A stretch of DNA of 64,000 nt, taken from contig CATQJL010000316.1 of the NCBI GenBank assembly GCA_958299035.1, forward strand, positions 50,341,585 to 50,405,584, read 5' to 3'. The notes beneath the pieces were generated by a model, which worked only from the letters and a program-made list of their open reading frames with translations, was not told the origin of the DNA and did no database searches. A program made the translations under genes and the position numbers. Source of the stretch: Cylicocyclus nassatus (lineage: Eukaryota; Nematoda; Chromadorea; Rhabditida; Strongylidae). Positions 48,666 to 61,315 of the stretch are shown here, piece by piece. Each line of letters begins with the position of its first letter. Within the stretch, counting starts at the first letter, position 1.

Positions 48666-49663
48666 GAGCGTAACTTCAAAAATGCTTTACCTCTCGGAGA
48701 TTCGATGGTCTTGGTTGTGGCGTCTATTATTCTTCAAGCGACACAACTAGGCTTTACAATACATACGGAACAAAAGTTTATTGTCATGTGTACCGCAATC
48801 TTCAGTATTTTATTTCAGTGACCTTTTGGTTACCCTTTACGGCTTACAAAGTAAAAAGTTCATTTCTTATGAACTTATGCAAGTCCAGTCTCAAACTTTG
48901 CTGAGGATAACAGCGCTGCCAAGCATTTTACTACAGGAAGTGATATGCTCATAGTGAGAGGAGCTTACTTGCACATGAATAGATAACTAGAAGTGCAGAT
49001 CGGGAAATCAGAAACAAGCTTCTCTCGAGCTCAGATTCTCTTGACGGATATTCCCAAGCACACGAAACTTATAGAGCTTGCGGTCACTGAGACGTTGTCA
49101 TTGCCGTCGGTTCTAAAGATGCCGTGAACAGAAAATCGCGTTTGATGAGAAAATCATTCGGGAGATTAAAGGTAGCCAACTTTGCAAAATTAGTTTAGGC
49201 GTCTAAACAGTCATCACGTCTTCTTCTGTGTGCCATTGAGATTAGGTGTGCGCATAAGCGCTTACTCATAGTTTTCCAATCGTAATACATACTGCTTTCG
49301 GCAAGTATTTTCTGTGGGTAATATTTCTTTAATTTCTTTTTTAATTCCAAAAAAAATCACAGTAAGGACTTCGAAGAAGGTATTGACACTTGTTAAGAAA
49401 GAAAACTGAGACAAGAACCGAACTTTTTGCAATGAAAAGACCATGTTATTGTGAAATGGCTAGGAAGTGAACCCCTACACCTACGTATCTGGACGTTTAT
49501 TTTAAGAAGAAAACGTGAAAGTAATTGATTTTGAGAGTATGGCCACAGCAGAACCATAAAGTATGAGATGCCATGAGGGCGTCCATACAAAGGTTACAAA
49601 TATTTCACCTACACTCCTGCTTTCAAATAGTGAGCAACACTGCAATAAGCCTTTGAGGGCTAT
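48666..49663. other. No recognisable gene
   Basis: AT-rich with no supported feature. Confidence 0.35.
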
Positions 49664-49846
49664 ACTAACGAGGGAAGTACTTTCAATGGCCGTGGCCTTT
49701 TGATGTGAAATGCATATCGCCTGAAGCAGCTTCGAACGCTGATTTCAAATCTGCTTTCCCTTTCTGCGGAGCGCCCTTTTTTAGAGAGTTATGGAAGCCT
49801 GAAAATCCTATTTTGTGGGCGCTCTGGTTTGAGAGCGGTGCTATCT

Positions 49847-49922
49847 GCGTCGGTGGTGCAGTGGAGTAATGGTCAGTCGTTGGCATTGAAGACGAAAGGT
49901 CGATGGTTCGAATCCGGTGCAG
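49847..49922 (+). other. tRNA-like unit, left arm of foldback D
   Basis: A box TGGTGCAGTGG (49854-49864) and B box GGTTCGAATCC (49905-49915) are 51 bases apart, start to start. The anticodon and T stems are imperfect, so this is tRNA-derived rather than a tRNA gene. Confidence 0.5.
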
Positions 49923-50441
49923 AGCGAACCATTTTGCATTATGAATGTGAGTTTAAAAACCACTCTTATTCGTCTGCATTCACTTACTATAATACCCTTA
50001 GCAAATGCGAACTAAGGGAAAAATTTTCTGGCATAACTGCTTGTAATGTGCCCTGAAACTCTACCTGACTTCGTTACCAGTAAAATAGGAATGAACATGG
50101 TGAAGCATGTTTACCACCATATGAAGCTCAAGAAATTCGCACTATCATTAATCGAGATGTCCTCTCCTGCCTTCAATTCAATGAATACTGCGAACATGAG
50201 AATTGGTTTGAGTTTTTCTTCATACGCTGTTCTCGTTTGAGAAATGTCTGTGTTTTGCTCACTTTGTAATTTCGCTTCATCTCTGTACATATTTTTTGTG
50301 CAGAAAACCAAATCTCAACAAGCAAGCGGTTCTGCCAGAAAATTTTTTCCTCAGATCACATTTGCTAAGGGTATTATACTAAGTGACTGCAGATGAATTA
50401 GAGTCGTTTTTAAACTCACATTTGAAGTGCAAAATGGTTCA

Positions 50442-50517
50442 CTCTGTACCATTCGAACCATCGACCTTTCGCCTTCAATGCCAACAACTAAATATTACAC
50501 CACTGCACCACCGAGGC
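50442..50517 (-). other. tRNA-like unit, right arm of foldback D
   Basis: A box TGGTGCAGTGG (50510-50500, minus strand) and B box GGTTCGAATGG (50459-50449), again 51 bases apart. The same unit as in the left arm with some divergence. Confidence 0.5.
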
Positions 50518-50703
50518 ACATCGCACCGCTCTTAAACTCAAAGACCGCCCTCAAAATAGGGTTTTCAGGCTTCCATAGCTCTTTTCAGAAGGGCGCTCCG
50601 CAGTAACGGAAAGCAGATTTGAAATCAGCGTTCGAAGCTGCTTCAGGCAATATGCATCTCATATCAAAAGGCCACGGCCATTGATAGTACCTCCCTTGTA
50701 AGT

Positions 50704-52622
50704 TCCCACACCAGTTTTTTACACGCCCTGCTTTCAGAAATTAGTGAAAAACAACCAAGGTTCGAAAAAGGTAGTTTTCAAAAGCTCTTCCTTTTTCCTT
50801 CCACATTATCAAACACAAAACATTTTTTTTCGAAAAATAGAGGTACGGGAGATTTCCCGAAGTGTCAATTGCATTGAAAAAAATGTGATCTAGTGAGTCT
50901 ATGGGAACAGAGAAAAACGAAAAAAACAAGTGGTACGAATTTTGATGTGAAAATTATCATCTACAGTATGTAGCGGCTTTTGCTAGTAAATTTTCCAGGT
51001 ATTCATCTATGGTATACACACATCTAGCGCCGGTGAAAATAGCAAAAAAACGTGCATGAGCCGATCAGATGAAAAGCAATGATCATCCCCTCTTGTGCTC
51101 CACCACCCTTGCTCCTTTCCCTTACTACGAGGATTGCCTTTGCCGGCTTAATTCCGTACCATACCCATTGGTTTAGAATATATCGTCGCTTGAAATAATA
51201 CCTGTCACTCTTGTATTTTGCGACACTCATAGAGCCTCTAATAAGGCTCGACTGTTTTGAGGTGGTCCGGCTGTTGCGATAGCAGGAAAATACTTGACAT
51301 ACATGCAAGGCGCGCCAAGATTACTGGAACACCACTTTGCACCGTATCACGAAAAAATCGTTGGGAAGTGCGGGCTCAAGCCTGCGACATAGAAGAACCT
51401 AATCAATCTTACAACACACATCTAGAACCCAAAAGGTCCTCTAATTGAAATATGAGAATCAAAATAATCAGAGAGAGCTTTTGGAAGAAGCAAAAGGGCG
51501 ATTTCTTTACCTTCATGTATGGCTCATCAAAAAGGATGCAAGTTATTTCTGAACGATTCTGGTCAAGCTTTTAGCACACTTTGCACTATCACAGTCCTAG
51601 TCCAACCAGTAAAAAACTGCTTCTCTGCAAGTATGAAATACTTTGCGAAAGGTACGCCCTACAACAATGACGTTGTGATCAAAATCAGTTGCGAGATCTC
51701 AGACAAGCAAAACTGCTTAGATAAAAGCAATTCTATTCAAAAAACACGTAGAAGTGTATTTAACCGGGACCGATTTGTGAAAATGATTTTGGTACTGATA
51801 GAAAACATTTTCTGCTTCTAGGGCACACTTCGAAGGGCCGAATTGCTACTGTTTTCCATATGCTATCACAATCAGTTCTACACGACCAACACTCCCTCTT
51901 TAGTCAAATCACAAATATTCTACTTAGCAGTGATAGGTAAAGTCTTCATTTCTTTCTCAGTTTCTGGGCTAGAGAAAAAGTATTTGGAGAAATAGAATAT
52001 TTGCAAATCTGAGCCTGTGTACGGAGAGATTTGAACTGACGCGTTTGATTTTGTGAAAAGAAAGCAGGCAAATTCAATCTGACTATCATGAAACTGCAAC
52101 CGCTGGCGAAAACAAATGCATGATCCGTCGCCAACTCTTGTATCTGGTCATTCCAAAAGTAATTTTGCTCATTTCTAAGGGGCGCCACGTTTGATGGAAC
52201 AAAGAATTCTGAGATTTATGGAGTATTCGATGCAGCATTTCATCCTCTTTCCAGCGGATATAATTTCATTGAGGCAGAATTAATGAGCTCTTAAGAGATT
52301 ACCGAAATCTGCGACCCACGTTTTTTGAGGTGTTCAAGTTCCACAATATTTTTAAATTTTTATATCAACCCTCCGAAGGAGTCCAAGTGACATATGGACA
52401 AGCCCTACAGTATACAAAGCAGTTTTTTTCTCTTTCTCACAGCTCGTCGTAGTTTTTTTTTTCAATTTACTTTACTCTACTTTCGGAATGGCCTAATATT
52501 TAGTAAGCGGAGATGTTGCACCGCTAACTTCTGCACACCACGTAATTCTATAACACCCTGTGTTATTGAACTTTTTAACTAAAAAATAAAGTAGCGAAAT
52601 AGATGAGACCTTAATTATCTTC
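50704..52622. other. No firm gene; two unassigned open frames
   Basis: The plus frame 51519-51821 (100 codons) has cysteines and a basic TRRS near its end (SASMKYFAKGTPYNNDVV, ISCEISDKQNCLDK). It could be an extracellular-domain exon but has no supported splice pattern. The minus frame 51024-51308 reads YYFKRRYILNQWVWYG. Neither family is recognised. Confidence 0.25.
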
Positions 52623-52932
52623 ATGGAAATCGATCTCTCAAATTGTCTATGTTGCGACATTTTCGAACGCTCAATATCACAAAAACACATTCAATTGGAT
52701 GCAACAAACAAACGAAGGGCAAAGATAAAGGATGTATTGGAAAAATTTGAGATGGATGAAGACGAATGGATGCCAATCTTCCTATTCAAGATTCATTGAT
52801 TCTTCGAAAACTGAAGAAATGGATCGCCCTTGTTTGCGGGAGCTGGTGATTGACCCTATTGCTGAGATGAGTGCAAAACACCTAACACAAATCGCAGGCT
52901 TAACCTACAAAATGAATGTTCACGGTTCTTAG
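52623..52932 (+). pseudogene. Possible broken coding sequence, unidentified
   Basis: From ATG at 52623 a frame reads MEIDLSNCLCCDIFERSISQ then KIKDVLEKFEMDEDEWMPIF to a stop near 52797. Another frame then continues protein-like (SSKTEEMDRPCLRELVIDP, AEMSAKHLTQIAGLTYKMN) to TAG at 52930-52932. A one- or two-base shift near 52790 would join them. Family unknown. Confidence 0.27.
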
Positions 52933-55849
52933 CAATAATATGTACAGTGTTTAGATATCTCAAGTCCAAGGAAGAAATAATGTGCAGCTGACTGACTGAT
53001 GCCACCAGTACAATTTTCATGCCTTGGTTCAAATGTCAGCAAAGGAGCGCTCTATAAAGTTTTGATTTCGATCAGAAGAGTGCCCTTCAGTTCTTCTATT
53101 TGACGGCTGCAGCTGGTTAGACTTTTTGCCATGTAGAATTTCAAATATTTCAAGAGCGCGCATAACCTTGGCTTTAGTCTACATAGTCTAATAACCCAAA
53201 CGTAAAGGTCAACTGCAACAATGACGCACCTCTACGAACACTCTTGAGAGGTCATACCCAGGAACAAAGCTGTGTGAGGTCACACTTTTAAAGCAATTTT
53301 CCACTTGCTCTGCCTCGAATAAGGGGATCGTTGAGTTATTCCAAGACTGTGTCATTGAAATGTGGAGTTTCTCCCCCGACCGTTTTAATCCAGGAAGAGG
53401 GCAATAGATTATACCTTTCAGTTAGATTATCGGTCTATGTCAGAATTCATAACCATTTCATGATTACGGAATTTGATAACAAATCTTGCGAATGTAGTAA
53501 AGCATCAATGTGGCAGGCCCAAAAAAAGCTGAAAACATTTACAAATAGGGTGTAACACGTACAAAATTCCTCTGGACTCTGATCATGGAAATGATTGAGC
53601 TGTTCCATATACTGGCAAGATGCCTGACCATAAGATTTTATTAACACTGCATTTCTAAGCGAGTCAGTGTCGTCTCAGTTGTTTTTCAAAACCGTTTCTT
53701 TGACCTATCATATTAGGTTGTCAAGGAAATAATGTTGTTTTTCATTTGCTTGCTATGGCACCGCGACCAGTCGAACCCCAAGTAAAGGGGTACTTGTTCG
53801 ATAAAGCAAAGCAAGCTTTACAAAAAGGTGCTCAAATATTTGCTTCAAATTCGTTCCACATAAAGTTCGACACCAAAATCTAAAAGGATTTGAATGAATG
53901 AAAAGTGAAAAAAATTGTATCTGTCTTAAAAATCCCACAATTTTCTTACTTCAGGCACATACTTTCTACTTGTGGCATTCATCTGTGAATTTGTTGATTT
54001 CTAGAAATGAAGAAAAAAATAATTTCCCTATTTTTGCCAAAGCTGCGCTTAGCTGCTCCTACACAGGTAATTCTGAAGTATGAACCTTTGGAAGCAAAAC
54101 CATGAATTCGGCCTTTTACAAACGATAGTTTTTGAGAACTATTATATTTAGCGGAAAAAGCCCTGAAAGCTCATTTTGGCCGCTTTTGACCCATATTGGT
54201 GTATGCGTCTTTCTCAAGTTCCAACTATGAAAACAGAAAATTTACAGGTAAATGCAAGATGTAGAAATGTTCCTGAACAAATAAGAAGCTCGTAATCATA
54301 CCACTCGTGAGCAATCGAAGTCGAGATTGAACTTCGCAGAAAATCAGGGCAATTTTGCTTCTACGCATGCGTGTTGTTGTGCTCAAATCAATCTCAATGA
54401 GTTGTATTTCAAAATCTATGAACTAAATATTCATTTACATTTGATGCGATCAGTAAGAATCAATGGAGACTTATCTTAATTTTAGAAACTAATCCGTTGT
54501 CTTGTGAGATTCTGAGAAGTTAATCGAAAGGGCATAGATAACATTGCAGATATTTGTTCTATCCCCCATCTATCTTCAAAAGCACGAAATATATTAATTC
54601 ATAGCATGAAAAGAACCAACCATAGTTGGATGATTGGATACAGAACCTTATAACTTTTCGAGTGTTTGGCTGGCTGGCTGAAAGGTTGCTGAAAAAAAAC
54701 TGGCTTGAAAGGTTGCTGCTGGAGAGAGGAAGAAAAGAGTCGACTATTTCCTAGAGCGTAAATTCTTCCCTTTTTGTTGCCAAGATCCCTTATGATAGCA
54801 ACTTCTGTTGCAAACATAAAGGGCTTTGGCAACAATCTACCAGGTGTTGCAGTGCTGCTGATAGTGACTTCTCATTTAGTCAGTGACTTCCAAGCATATT
54901 GGCTAAACGCGTATAAACGTCTGTCTAGAAACTTGAGCTCAATTAAAACGTTTTTGCTCATTTAGGTCAGTATGGGAAATGAGACCTTCTCGGGTCACTG
55001 CAAAGAGTATCGCTTTTCTTTCTGATTTTCGCCTCAACAAATGCTCCAATTCTTCAGATCAATGGATTTTCCATGCAGTACCCGTTTGGGAAAACAGTTG
55101 GGGAGGCCTCTACCTCAAAGTCTCGCTTTTTTAGCGTTCTTACAGCAGCGTCTCCAGGCAAATTCTCAACTACCATCCTTCTACCTTAGTTAAGCGTTTT
55201 TATGGCTGATTCCAGAACTGGCATCTAAAAAGAGTGAGTCCTCAAAAAAAATCCCTGTTTTGGAGCAGGAGAACGGTGGACGAGTGCCTGGCTGTCCTTG
55301 TCGAAAACAAGCACTAGGTTAACCGCATACGTTCATTTGTGTTTGCCATGTAGAAACGCAATAAGGGCTGAGTAAATTTCGTTCAAGGCGTTTGGCGATT
55401 CGCTCACAGTGGTTTGCATGTTCAGGAGCAGTGTTTGGATTTTAGGACTCCGTTTTGATTAGAAAATTAGTACTTCCATTAACTACTTTTTACTTCAAAG
55501 TATCCTTGTTACCTTTTGATCATCCAAAAATAGTTTGAATTCTTATTCACTTCAATTATTAATTATTCTATTATTATTCTTTACAGGCTCAGAACCACTC
55601 GAACGAGCTCAACAGCATCCGACCGGTTAAGGTTAGTTCCTTTTTGTCTTTCTCCTTTTTCATTGCACGCCTACGACCTTCCTTCACTACTGATGATTTC
55701 CGGGGAAGGTCGTAATCCTATCCTTTTTCCGTCTAGTGGAAGAAATGAAACGGAAATTGGATATTTTTTTATAATTTTCTTCTCTTTTGTAAGCCGAGTT
55801 TGTAGTTTTTCTTGAGGCTCTGATACTTGATTATGATGGGGTGTGGTGC
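52933..55849. other. No recognisable gene
   Basis: AT-rich. TATTAGGTTGTCAAGGAAAT at about 53711 resembles a mariner terminus, followed by a 42-codon frame starting MAPRPVEPQVKGYLF that is not mariner-like. No partner end was found. Confidence 0.35.
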
Positions 55850-56913
55850 GGAAGGCGGCAATCCCCAAAACTTGTGCCTTCCAAAACTCTTCGGCGCTAA
55901 AGTGACACGGCGCCAAGGTAGGGGGGGGGGGGGGGGGAGGGCAGATACACGACTCGATGCCAGAAGTGAAATTTTGGGGACACGGTCTTTTCGCACGGTC
56001 GGTATCAAGCGTCACCCTGATTTTGACTTGTCTTAAAGGCAGCGTCCAGGCAAGATCCATCCACCCAGATTAGCACATAGTTGTAAAGAGGGGACCATGA
56101 GTATCCGATCTGCCTGGGTCCGATACTTTGGCGTGGCCTCTAAAAGGAGATACGGGCCTCTGATACATATCACAAACCGCCCCTTCGTATCACAAACCAC
56201 CCCTGAGGTCGAGTGCTCACGCAGGTGTGCAGTTGCATTGCAGTTGCACTGCACATTGCAATGCAACTGCACCCGTGTAGTGCAGCTCCTCGGGAGACGG
56301 TCAAGAGGTGCGATTTCTTTGGCTGTCACCAATTCAAAACTCAAATTTAGGGCTACGCAAGTCTTCAAAAAGCACAGACAAATTACATTGGCTTTCTAGT
56401 CATCTAAAGTTACCACTTGCTGAAAAAGGCTTTCGCTGAAAATTCGACCAAAATAAATACAAATTTGTTATTAATTGCATTTTCATGAGTTTTTGACCTT
56501 CAATATGTTCATTTTGAAACGCTTTTGAAACGTAAGACTGGACAACTCGTGCAACCATCTGATATATCTCCCCTAAACTCTAAAATACTCCCAGAACCTT
56601 ATAAAACACTAAATACGTGCTATTTGCTATCCAGCTGGCAATAAAAATCGCGCCTCTTGACATACACCCGCTAGGCAGCTCCTCAAGCTGGCATGCGATG
56701 GTGACGAGCAATCCGAAACTCGTCCGCTTCTTGAAGAGAGGGTCCCCAAGAATCGGGTTTTTTGGGGGTTTTGAACGCTTTGGATTTCACGACTATAATC
56801 AGGGCCACGGAAAGGCCCCAGAATGGCAGAAACATGAGAGGCGAAATTTCGTCCGGACGCTGCCTTTAACACGTCACGCACGCCGCAAACCTTTCTTCCC
56901 ATTGCTTTGCTTA
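55850..56913. repeat. GC-rich repeat mosaic with a G17 run
   Basis: 55921-55937 is a run of 17 G. 56227-56242 and 56257-56272 form a perfect 16 bp inverted repeat (GTGCAGTTGCATTGCA) around a 14-base loop. Frames are open on several strands at once, which argues against a single gene. Confidence 0.5.
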
Positions 56914-57021
56914 GGCTGCGTTCATACTGATCCCGAAGTGCGAAACAGTTTCAGTACAGCGCTCGAACTAAGTGTTGTGCTGGGACTGTTCCCGGACTTC
57001 GGGATCAGTATGAACGCAGCC
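56914..57021. repeat. 108 bp hairpin MITE with TTA duplication
   Basis: Arms GGCTGCGTTCATACTGATCC..GAAGT (56914-56939) and the complement (56996-57021) are perfect over 26 bp. TTA lies on both sides (56911-56913, 57022-57024). A recent-looking, PIF/Harbinger-type MITE by duplication size. Confidence 0.85.
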
Positions 57022-57240
57022 TTAGGGAAGCCGCCGCAGGTGTGTAGCGCGCGGCGGTGGTCCTGTGTGGAAAGCATCACGGTCGTGCGAATCGCCCTAC
57101 CCCGACATTTTGTAACAAGAGTAAGAGCGATTTTACACTGCTTGCATTTTCCGAGCATTGCCGCCTTTCTCGTGCCCTCCCCCCCCCTCCCCTTAGTAGC
57201 CAGAACGTTAAAACTTGCGTGAACGCTGTACGGATTCATC
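57022..57240. repeat. GC-rich repeat flank
   Basis: Continues the GC-rich block (GCGCGCGGCGG, CCCCCCCCTCCCC). No gene is supported. Confidence 0.35.
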
Positions 57241-59084
57241 CGTCTGAGTTGAGTTGTTTATTACACTGGCGACAATGCTATCATGAGATGCATTCGTGCC
57301 TGGGAATGGAAACACAGATAGGAACCTTCTTTGCATGAAAAAGAAAGTGGCCTGCTAGCTAAGGGAGACCGGTAGTTCCTCACTTTTTTGTTGTCAAACG
57401 CAATATACGTATTACAAACAGATCAACAAATGAAGTAGCAGAATCTTTGGAAACCGTTCTCGTCTATTTGTTTGTTGGCTCTCAATTCATATGCATTTCT
57501 GAGCCACCCGCTCCGTTTTGTTGGTTGATCTCTTGTTTTCGCGAACACCAAGAACAGACGTCATCGTCTTCAGATCAGCAACTTTTAAATGTCTAGAAAT
57601 TTAGTATAATGCAACAGCTTTATGCAACAGCTTTGAATTTCCATGATTGTAGAAGAACAAGCAAAAAATATTCAGTGTAATACAATTTTTTGCAGCATTC
57701 GTATGAATTCCTTCCTGGGCCATTCGGCAAATTTGCTCAAAAGGCATATTAATTATTTCTTTATGCATGCGCTAATAATGTCTGCACAATTACTGCTCCA
57801 GATTATTGTGTTAGGCGAAATAGACTTTATTTACGCTTGGCCCTTCAATTATAGCATCTATGAAAGGCATATCCTACCGCGTGAGTAAATCTTGTTTCCT
57901 GAATAGAGTAGATTACACTGAATAGAATAATAATAAAATTGCTCTGTTTATGACTACAAGAATGTGTCCTTCGATTTCTTTTGCCGAGGTGAAATAAGAC
58001 CATGTTCTATCGAAAAGAGGAGGAGTCAGTGTGCAACAATGAGTCATATTCAGTTACTCCTGGAAGTGAACTTCTTTCAGTAAAGTGGTGTTTTCAGTGA
58101 ATTAAATTGTTGTGCTTTCGCTTTCATGACATTATCAAGGTGAAATGAATATGTAGTAGTGAAGTAGCTAGTCGCATTCAATTTATGCAAATATCTGACC
58201 CATGTTAGAATCACAATTCAAAACCAGATAACCGCACATCACAAGGAGGAATTGCATAAATGATGAGTGGGTGAGTAAGCTTGCGCTTCGATGGCTAAGA
58301 CAATGATTGTAGAGATGGAACAGTGATGAACTCGATGCTTGGTACGGAAACTCAAGCTACGATGTCTGCACAATAGATGAAAATTTCAATATAACAGAAA
58401 AGACACACTTCTGTTGAGGAGCTTTCTTAAAAGAGGAATATAGAATGAAAAACAATAGATATGTGGTGACTATATGACTTTCTACACAGCTGCGTATAAA
58501 TACTAAATAGGTAACACAGTTTTTGGAGATTTCTTCAAAAAGCCCGTGCACAAGGATGTCAGGAAGCGAAGACCTCGCTCTCCTCCGGGTACGTACGAAA
58601 GGATGAACCTGAAATACCCATTATTTTCTTTTTTGATTCATATTTGATTGGGTAAACTGCGATTCTAATAAAAAAGTACAATACTATTTAGGTTCTACAA
58701 AATACATTTACTTTGTAATTATGTGCTACACGGTCCAATAACTACAAGTCTTTTCCAAAGATAGGCAGATACTCGAACATCCCAAACACAACCTAAGCTT
58801 GAGTTACAACTGACTATATCATAACACAAAAATACAGCATAATGATATTTGTGAAATCTGTTGGATCATTTCTGCTGAGCTTACAAATCCATTCAAGCTT
58901 ACAGTTAAATTATGCATGGAGCGAGTAAAGTTTGCTCATTACCTTAAACACAATGTCTATTTCGTGCAATCTTCATTCTTTAACTTTTGCTGCGAGCTAT
59001 TTTCTTTGATATGGAATATTTTGAGTGTATTTAGTGAATCATAAAGTGAACGAAGATTTCAGAAAACATGACGCCTGCGACTAG
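57241..59084. other. No recognisable gene
   Basis: AT-rich. A short direct duplication TATGCAACAGCTTTATGCAA.. lies at about 57605-57632. Confidence 0.35.
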
Positions 59085-59250
59085 CTGCCGCCATAATCTC
59101 TATAGATATAAAACTCAAAATTGTCTGTTTGGGGGGTATGTGAGTTATAGAAACGCGCGCCACTCAACCGATTGGGCTGAAAGTTTGTCAGATGTTTTCG
59201 ACCCCGGAGACGGTTTTAGGCTACTTTTTGCGGCGACTCACTGGGTCCTT
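59085..59250. repeat. Dispersed-repeat-like segment (helitron-type leader resemblance)
   Basis: TATAGATATAAAACTCAAAA, then TTGTCTGTTTG, AACGCGCGCC, and ACTCAACCGATTGGGCTGAA. This layout resembles leaders of abundant invertebrate repeats often assigned to helitron-like elements. The resemblance is from memory of layout only, and I see no 3' hairpin with CTRR. Confidence 0.3.
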
Positions 59251-61226
59251 CTATCGATTTATTGATTTGTTTACGTTTTTCCAAGGAATTGAAGGCTTAT
59301 CATGTTTAATCAAGCATTTTGCCATAGCCATGTAAAGGAGGGCGGTGAAGCTCATTTTCACATCAAGATCACGAGGATGCGCTTTCGAAGCGGATGTTCC
59401 AGGGTAAGTTATCCATAACATATAAAATGAAAGGGGGGGGGCTTGCAGTGCAGGAGAACAATGGCCCGGTCTGGACCGGGAAAGCCAACTATGTAGTCAT
59501 TCATATAAATTCTTCTGCATATTCTAATACGAATTAGGCCACGAAGCATTATCCCTACTTTATAAGCAAAATCCTCCAGTTCAATTATAGTAGAAGGCTT
59601 TCGCTCGAAACAAATAACTCAGAAATACAATGACCGCAAGATTATGCAATATTCAGCATACTCATGCCAACTAAACCACAGATTAAATCAGATTATGACC
59701 TAAACGTATTCTCCTCTTATAAATTAGCTTTGTAGAAGAAGAACATTCCTGCCAAAGAGTCCACTACCCAAATTTACTCCGCAAAGAATAACGAAGAAAA
59801 TTCGCTAGAAGTGCTTTTGCTCGAAGTGCCCCGAATTCGAGTTTCTTCACTGATTTCAGTCGCGAAAGAGACTCCCACTTCCGGTGCCCTCGTAAACTGA
59901 GTGACGTTTAGGAAGAATACACTCGGCGAACACTCGGTTCACGAGCACTCGAATGCCCGCTAGCGAGTATGACAAATGTCGCTCACTAACCCATCTCTCT
60001 TATGAGAACAACATTGGGATATTAACTTGACATCATGCTTTGTACATCTTTCATGCAAAATTATAGATGAAAAACAGCACATTGATCATAAACGAGAATA
60101 AATGACATTTGAAGTGTTCATTATTTTAAAGACTATATTTGAGAGTTTCTCCCGCATGAAGCCAATTTGATATTTTTTAATGGTTTCATTGGTCCTGCTT
60201 TCTAATTGGTTTTCGTTTCCGCTTAAGATACTTTTCATACATAAATTATGGAAACTTTGAATGTACCATTAAGCTGTCGATAAAATACCCTTAGAACGCA
60301 TTTAAAGTTCAGCTAATGAAAGGACAAAGCGCCTTTGACAAAATTGAATCTGGTGCAAAAGGTCAGACAGATTGAAAGATTCAGTTATGTTGTTGACAGA
60401 GTTGAATTTAAAAAGCAAGAAATAATTGATATATGTCAGAAGAGAGGTCACTGAGTGAAAACACAGAATAGCCAGAATCAAGGGCGCTACCAATGACAAA
60501 AAGTCTCAAAACATTACGAAATTCTTTTAGTGATGTCGGGATTGAAGTAATGGTAATATTCTTGTGTCTTATGAAGAATTATGAAAAAATCAAAGTTGTT
60601 GTCAATCAAACACAACTCACTCAGCTAATATTCTACCGCAACTACTCGAAACAAAGAAGAAGGGTCTGTACATACTTCAGCATAAGTTCAGATAGAACAA
60701 CTGTCCGGTCCCTTTCAAGAATATAACTGGACTGTTGCCCTACTCAGCTACCGAACACTCAAGATTTGAAGTAAACTAGCAATTCACCCTACTGGCGATC
60801 AAGCCTACATATGGTAGACGGAAGTACCCCAGAGCAAAATGCTTTCGACGCAGATAAACGGTTACTGCAATACAGCTAGCACTTCAAAAATCTCAAGAAT
60901 CTAAGTGTAATCCTGCATTCCACGCATTCAGATTGTTGTTGTAATTTATCGGTCTGAGAAGTACAACAGTGGGCAGACATCTATCACCATGCGTGTGCTA
61001 TCAAATTTTGGAAAATTGAAATGCGAGCAAAATTGGTCCCATATGGATAGCTAAAAATAAACTTGAGTCTGTGGCTGTTATGAAAACGATTAGCCGCTAA
61101 CTCCAATAGTTACAATCACATAAACTTCTTGAAGCAGCTGTCTAAATCGATCGCACACGCAGAATCACTCGTTAGTTCCGTCTCGGACGTCATCATGACG
61201 CGAATCGTGGATCTTGGAGGATTACA
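59251..61226. other. No recognisable gene
   Basis: AT-rich with no supported feature; the frame at 60493-60726 is unremarkable. Confidence 0.35.
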
Positions 61227-61315
61227 TGCTAAGATGGGACATTGTTATTATGCTCTAACAGAAGATTAATAAGCTTCGTCTGAAAAGATGGTGTATGCTT
61301 GGAAGGCAATATTCA
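61227..61315 (+). pseudogene. Tiny non-LTR retrotransposon tail relic
   Basis: MLRWDIVIML, a stop, then KINKLRLKRWCMLGRQ echoes the RMLRW...KI.E.RL.WYGHV tail of the fragment at 30.7 kb, with part of the interior deleted. Confidence 0.33.

Larger units (their letters stand above)
49664..50703. repeat. Foldback element D (about 380 bp arms) carrying tRNA-like units in both arms
   Basis: The left arm 49664-50047 and right arm 50325-50703 are inverted copies from ..AAGGGAGGTAC / CAATGGCCGTGGCCTTTTGA through CTGATTTCAAATCTGCTTTC to TTTTCTGGCA. The loop is about 280 bp. Ends and the sub-terminal CTGATTTCAAATCTG motif match elements A and C. No transposase. Confidence 0.85.

Noticed and set aside
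49847..49922. Functional tRNA gene in foldback D
   Set aside because: A and B boxes are present but the stems do not pair and the unit is duplicated inverted in a transposon.
53711..53885. Mariner transposase start after a TIR-like sequence
   Set aside because: The 42-codon frame does not resemble mariner transposases and no second terminus was found.
55671..56368. Overlapping 111-129 codon minus frames
   Set aside because: They cross the G17 run (as proline runs) and a 16 bp palindrome; a product of GC-rich repeat composition.
56617..57222. 201-codon plus-strand open frame
   Set aside because: It runs through a hairpin MITE and a GC-rich repeat where several frames on both strands stay open. 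No domain or splice context.
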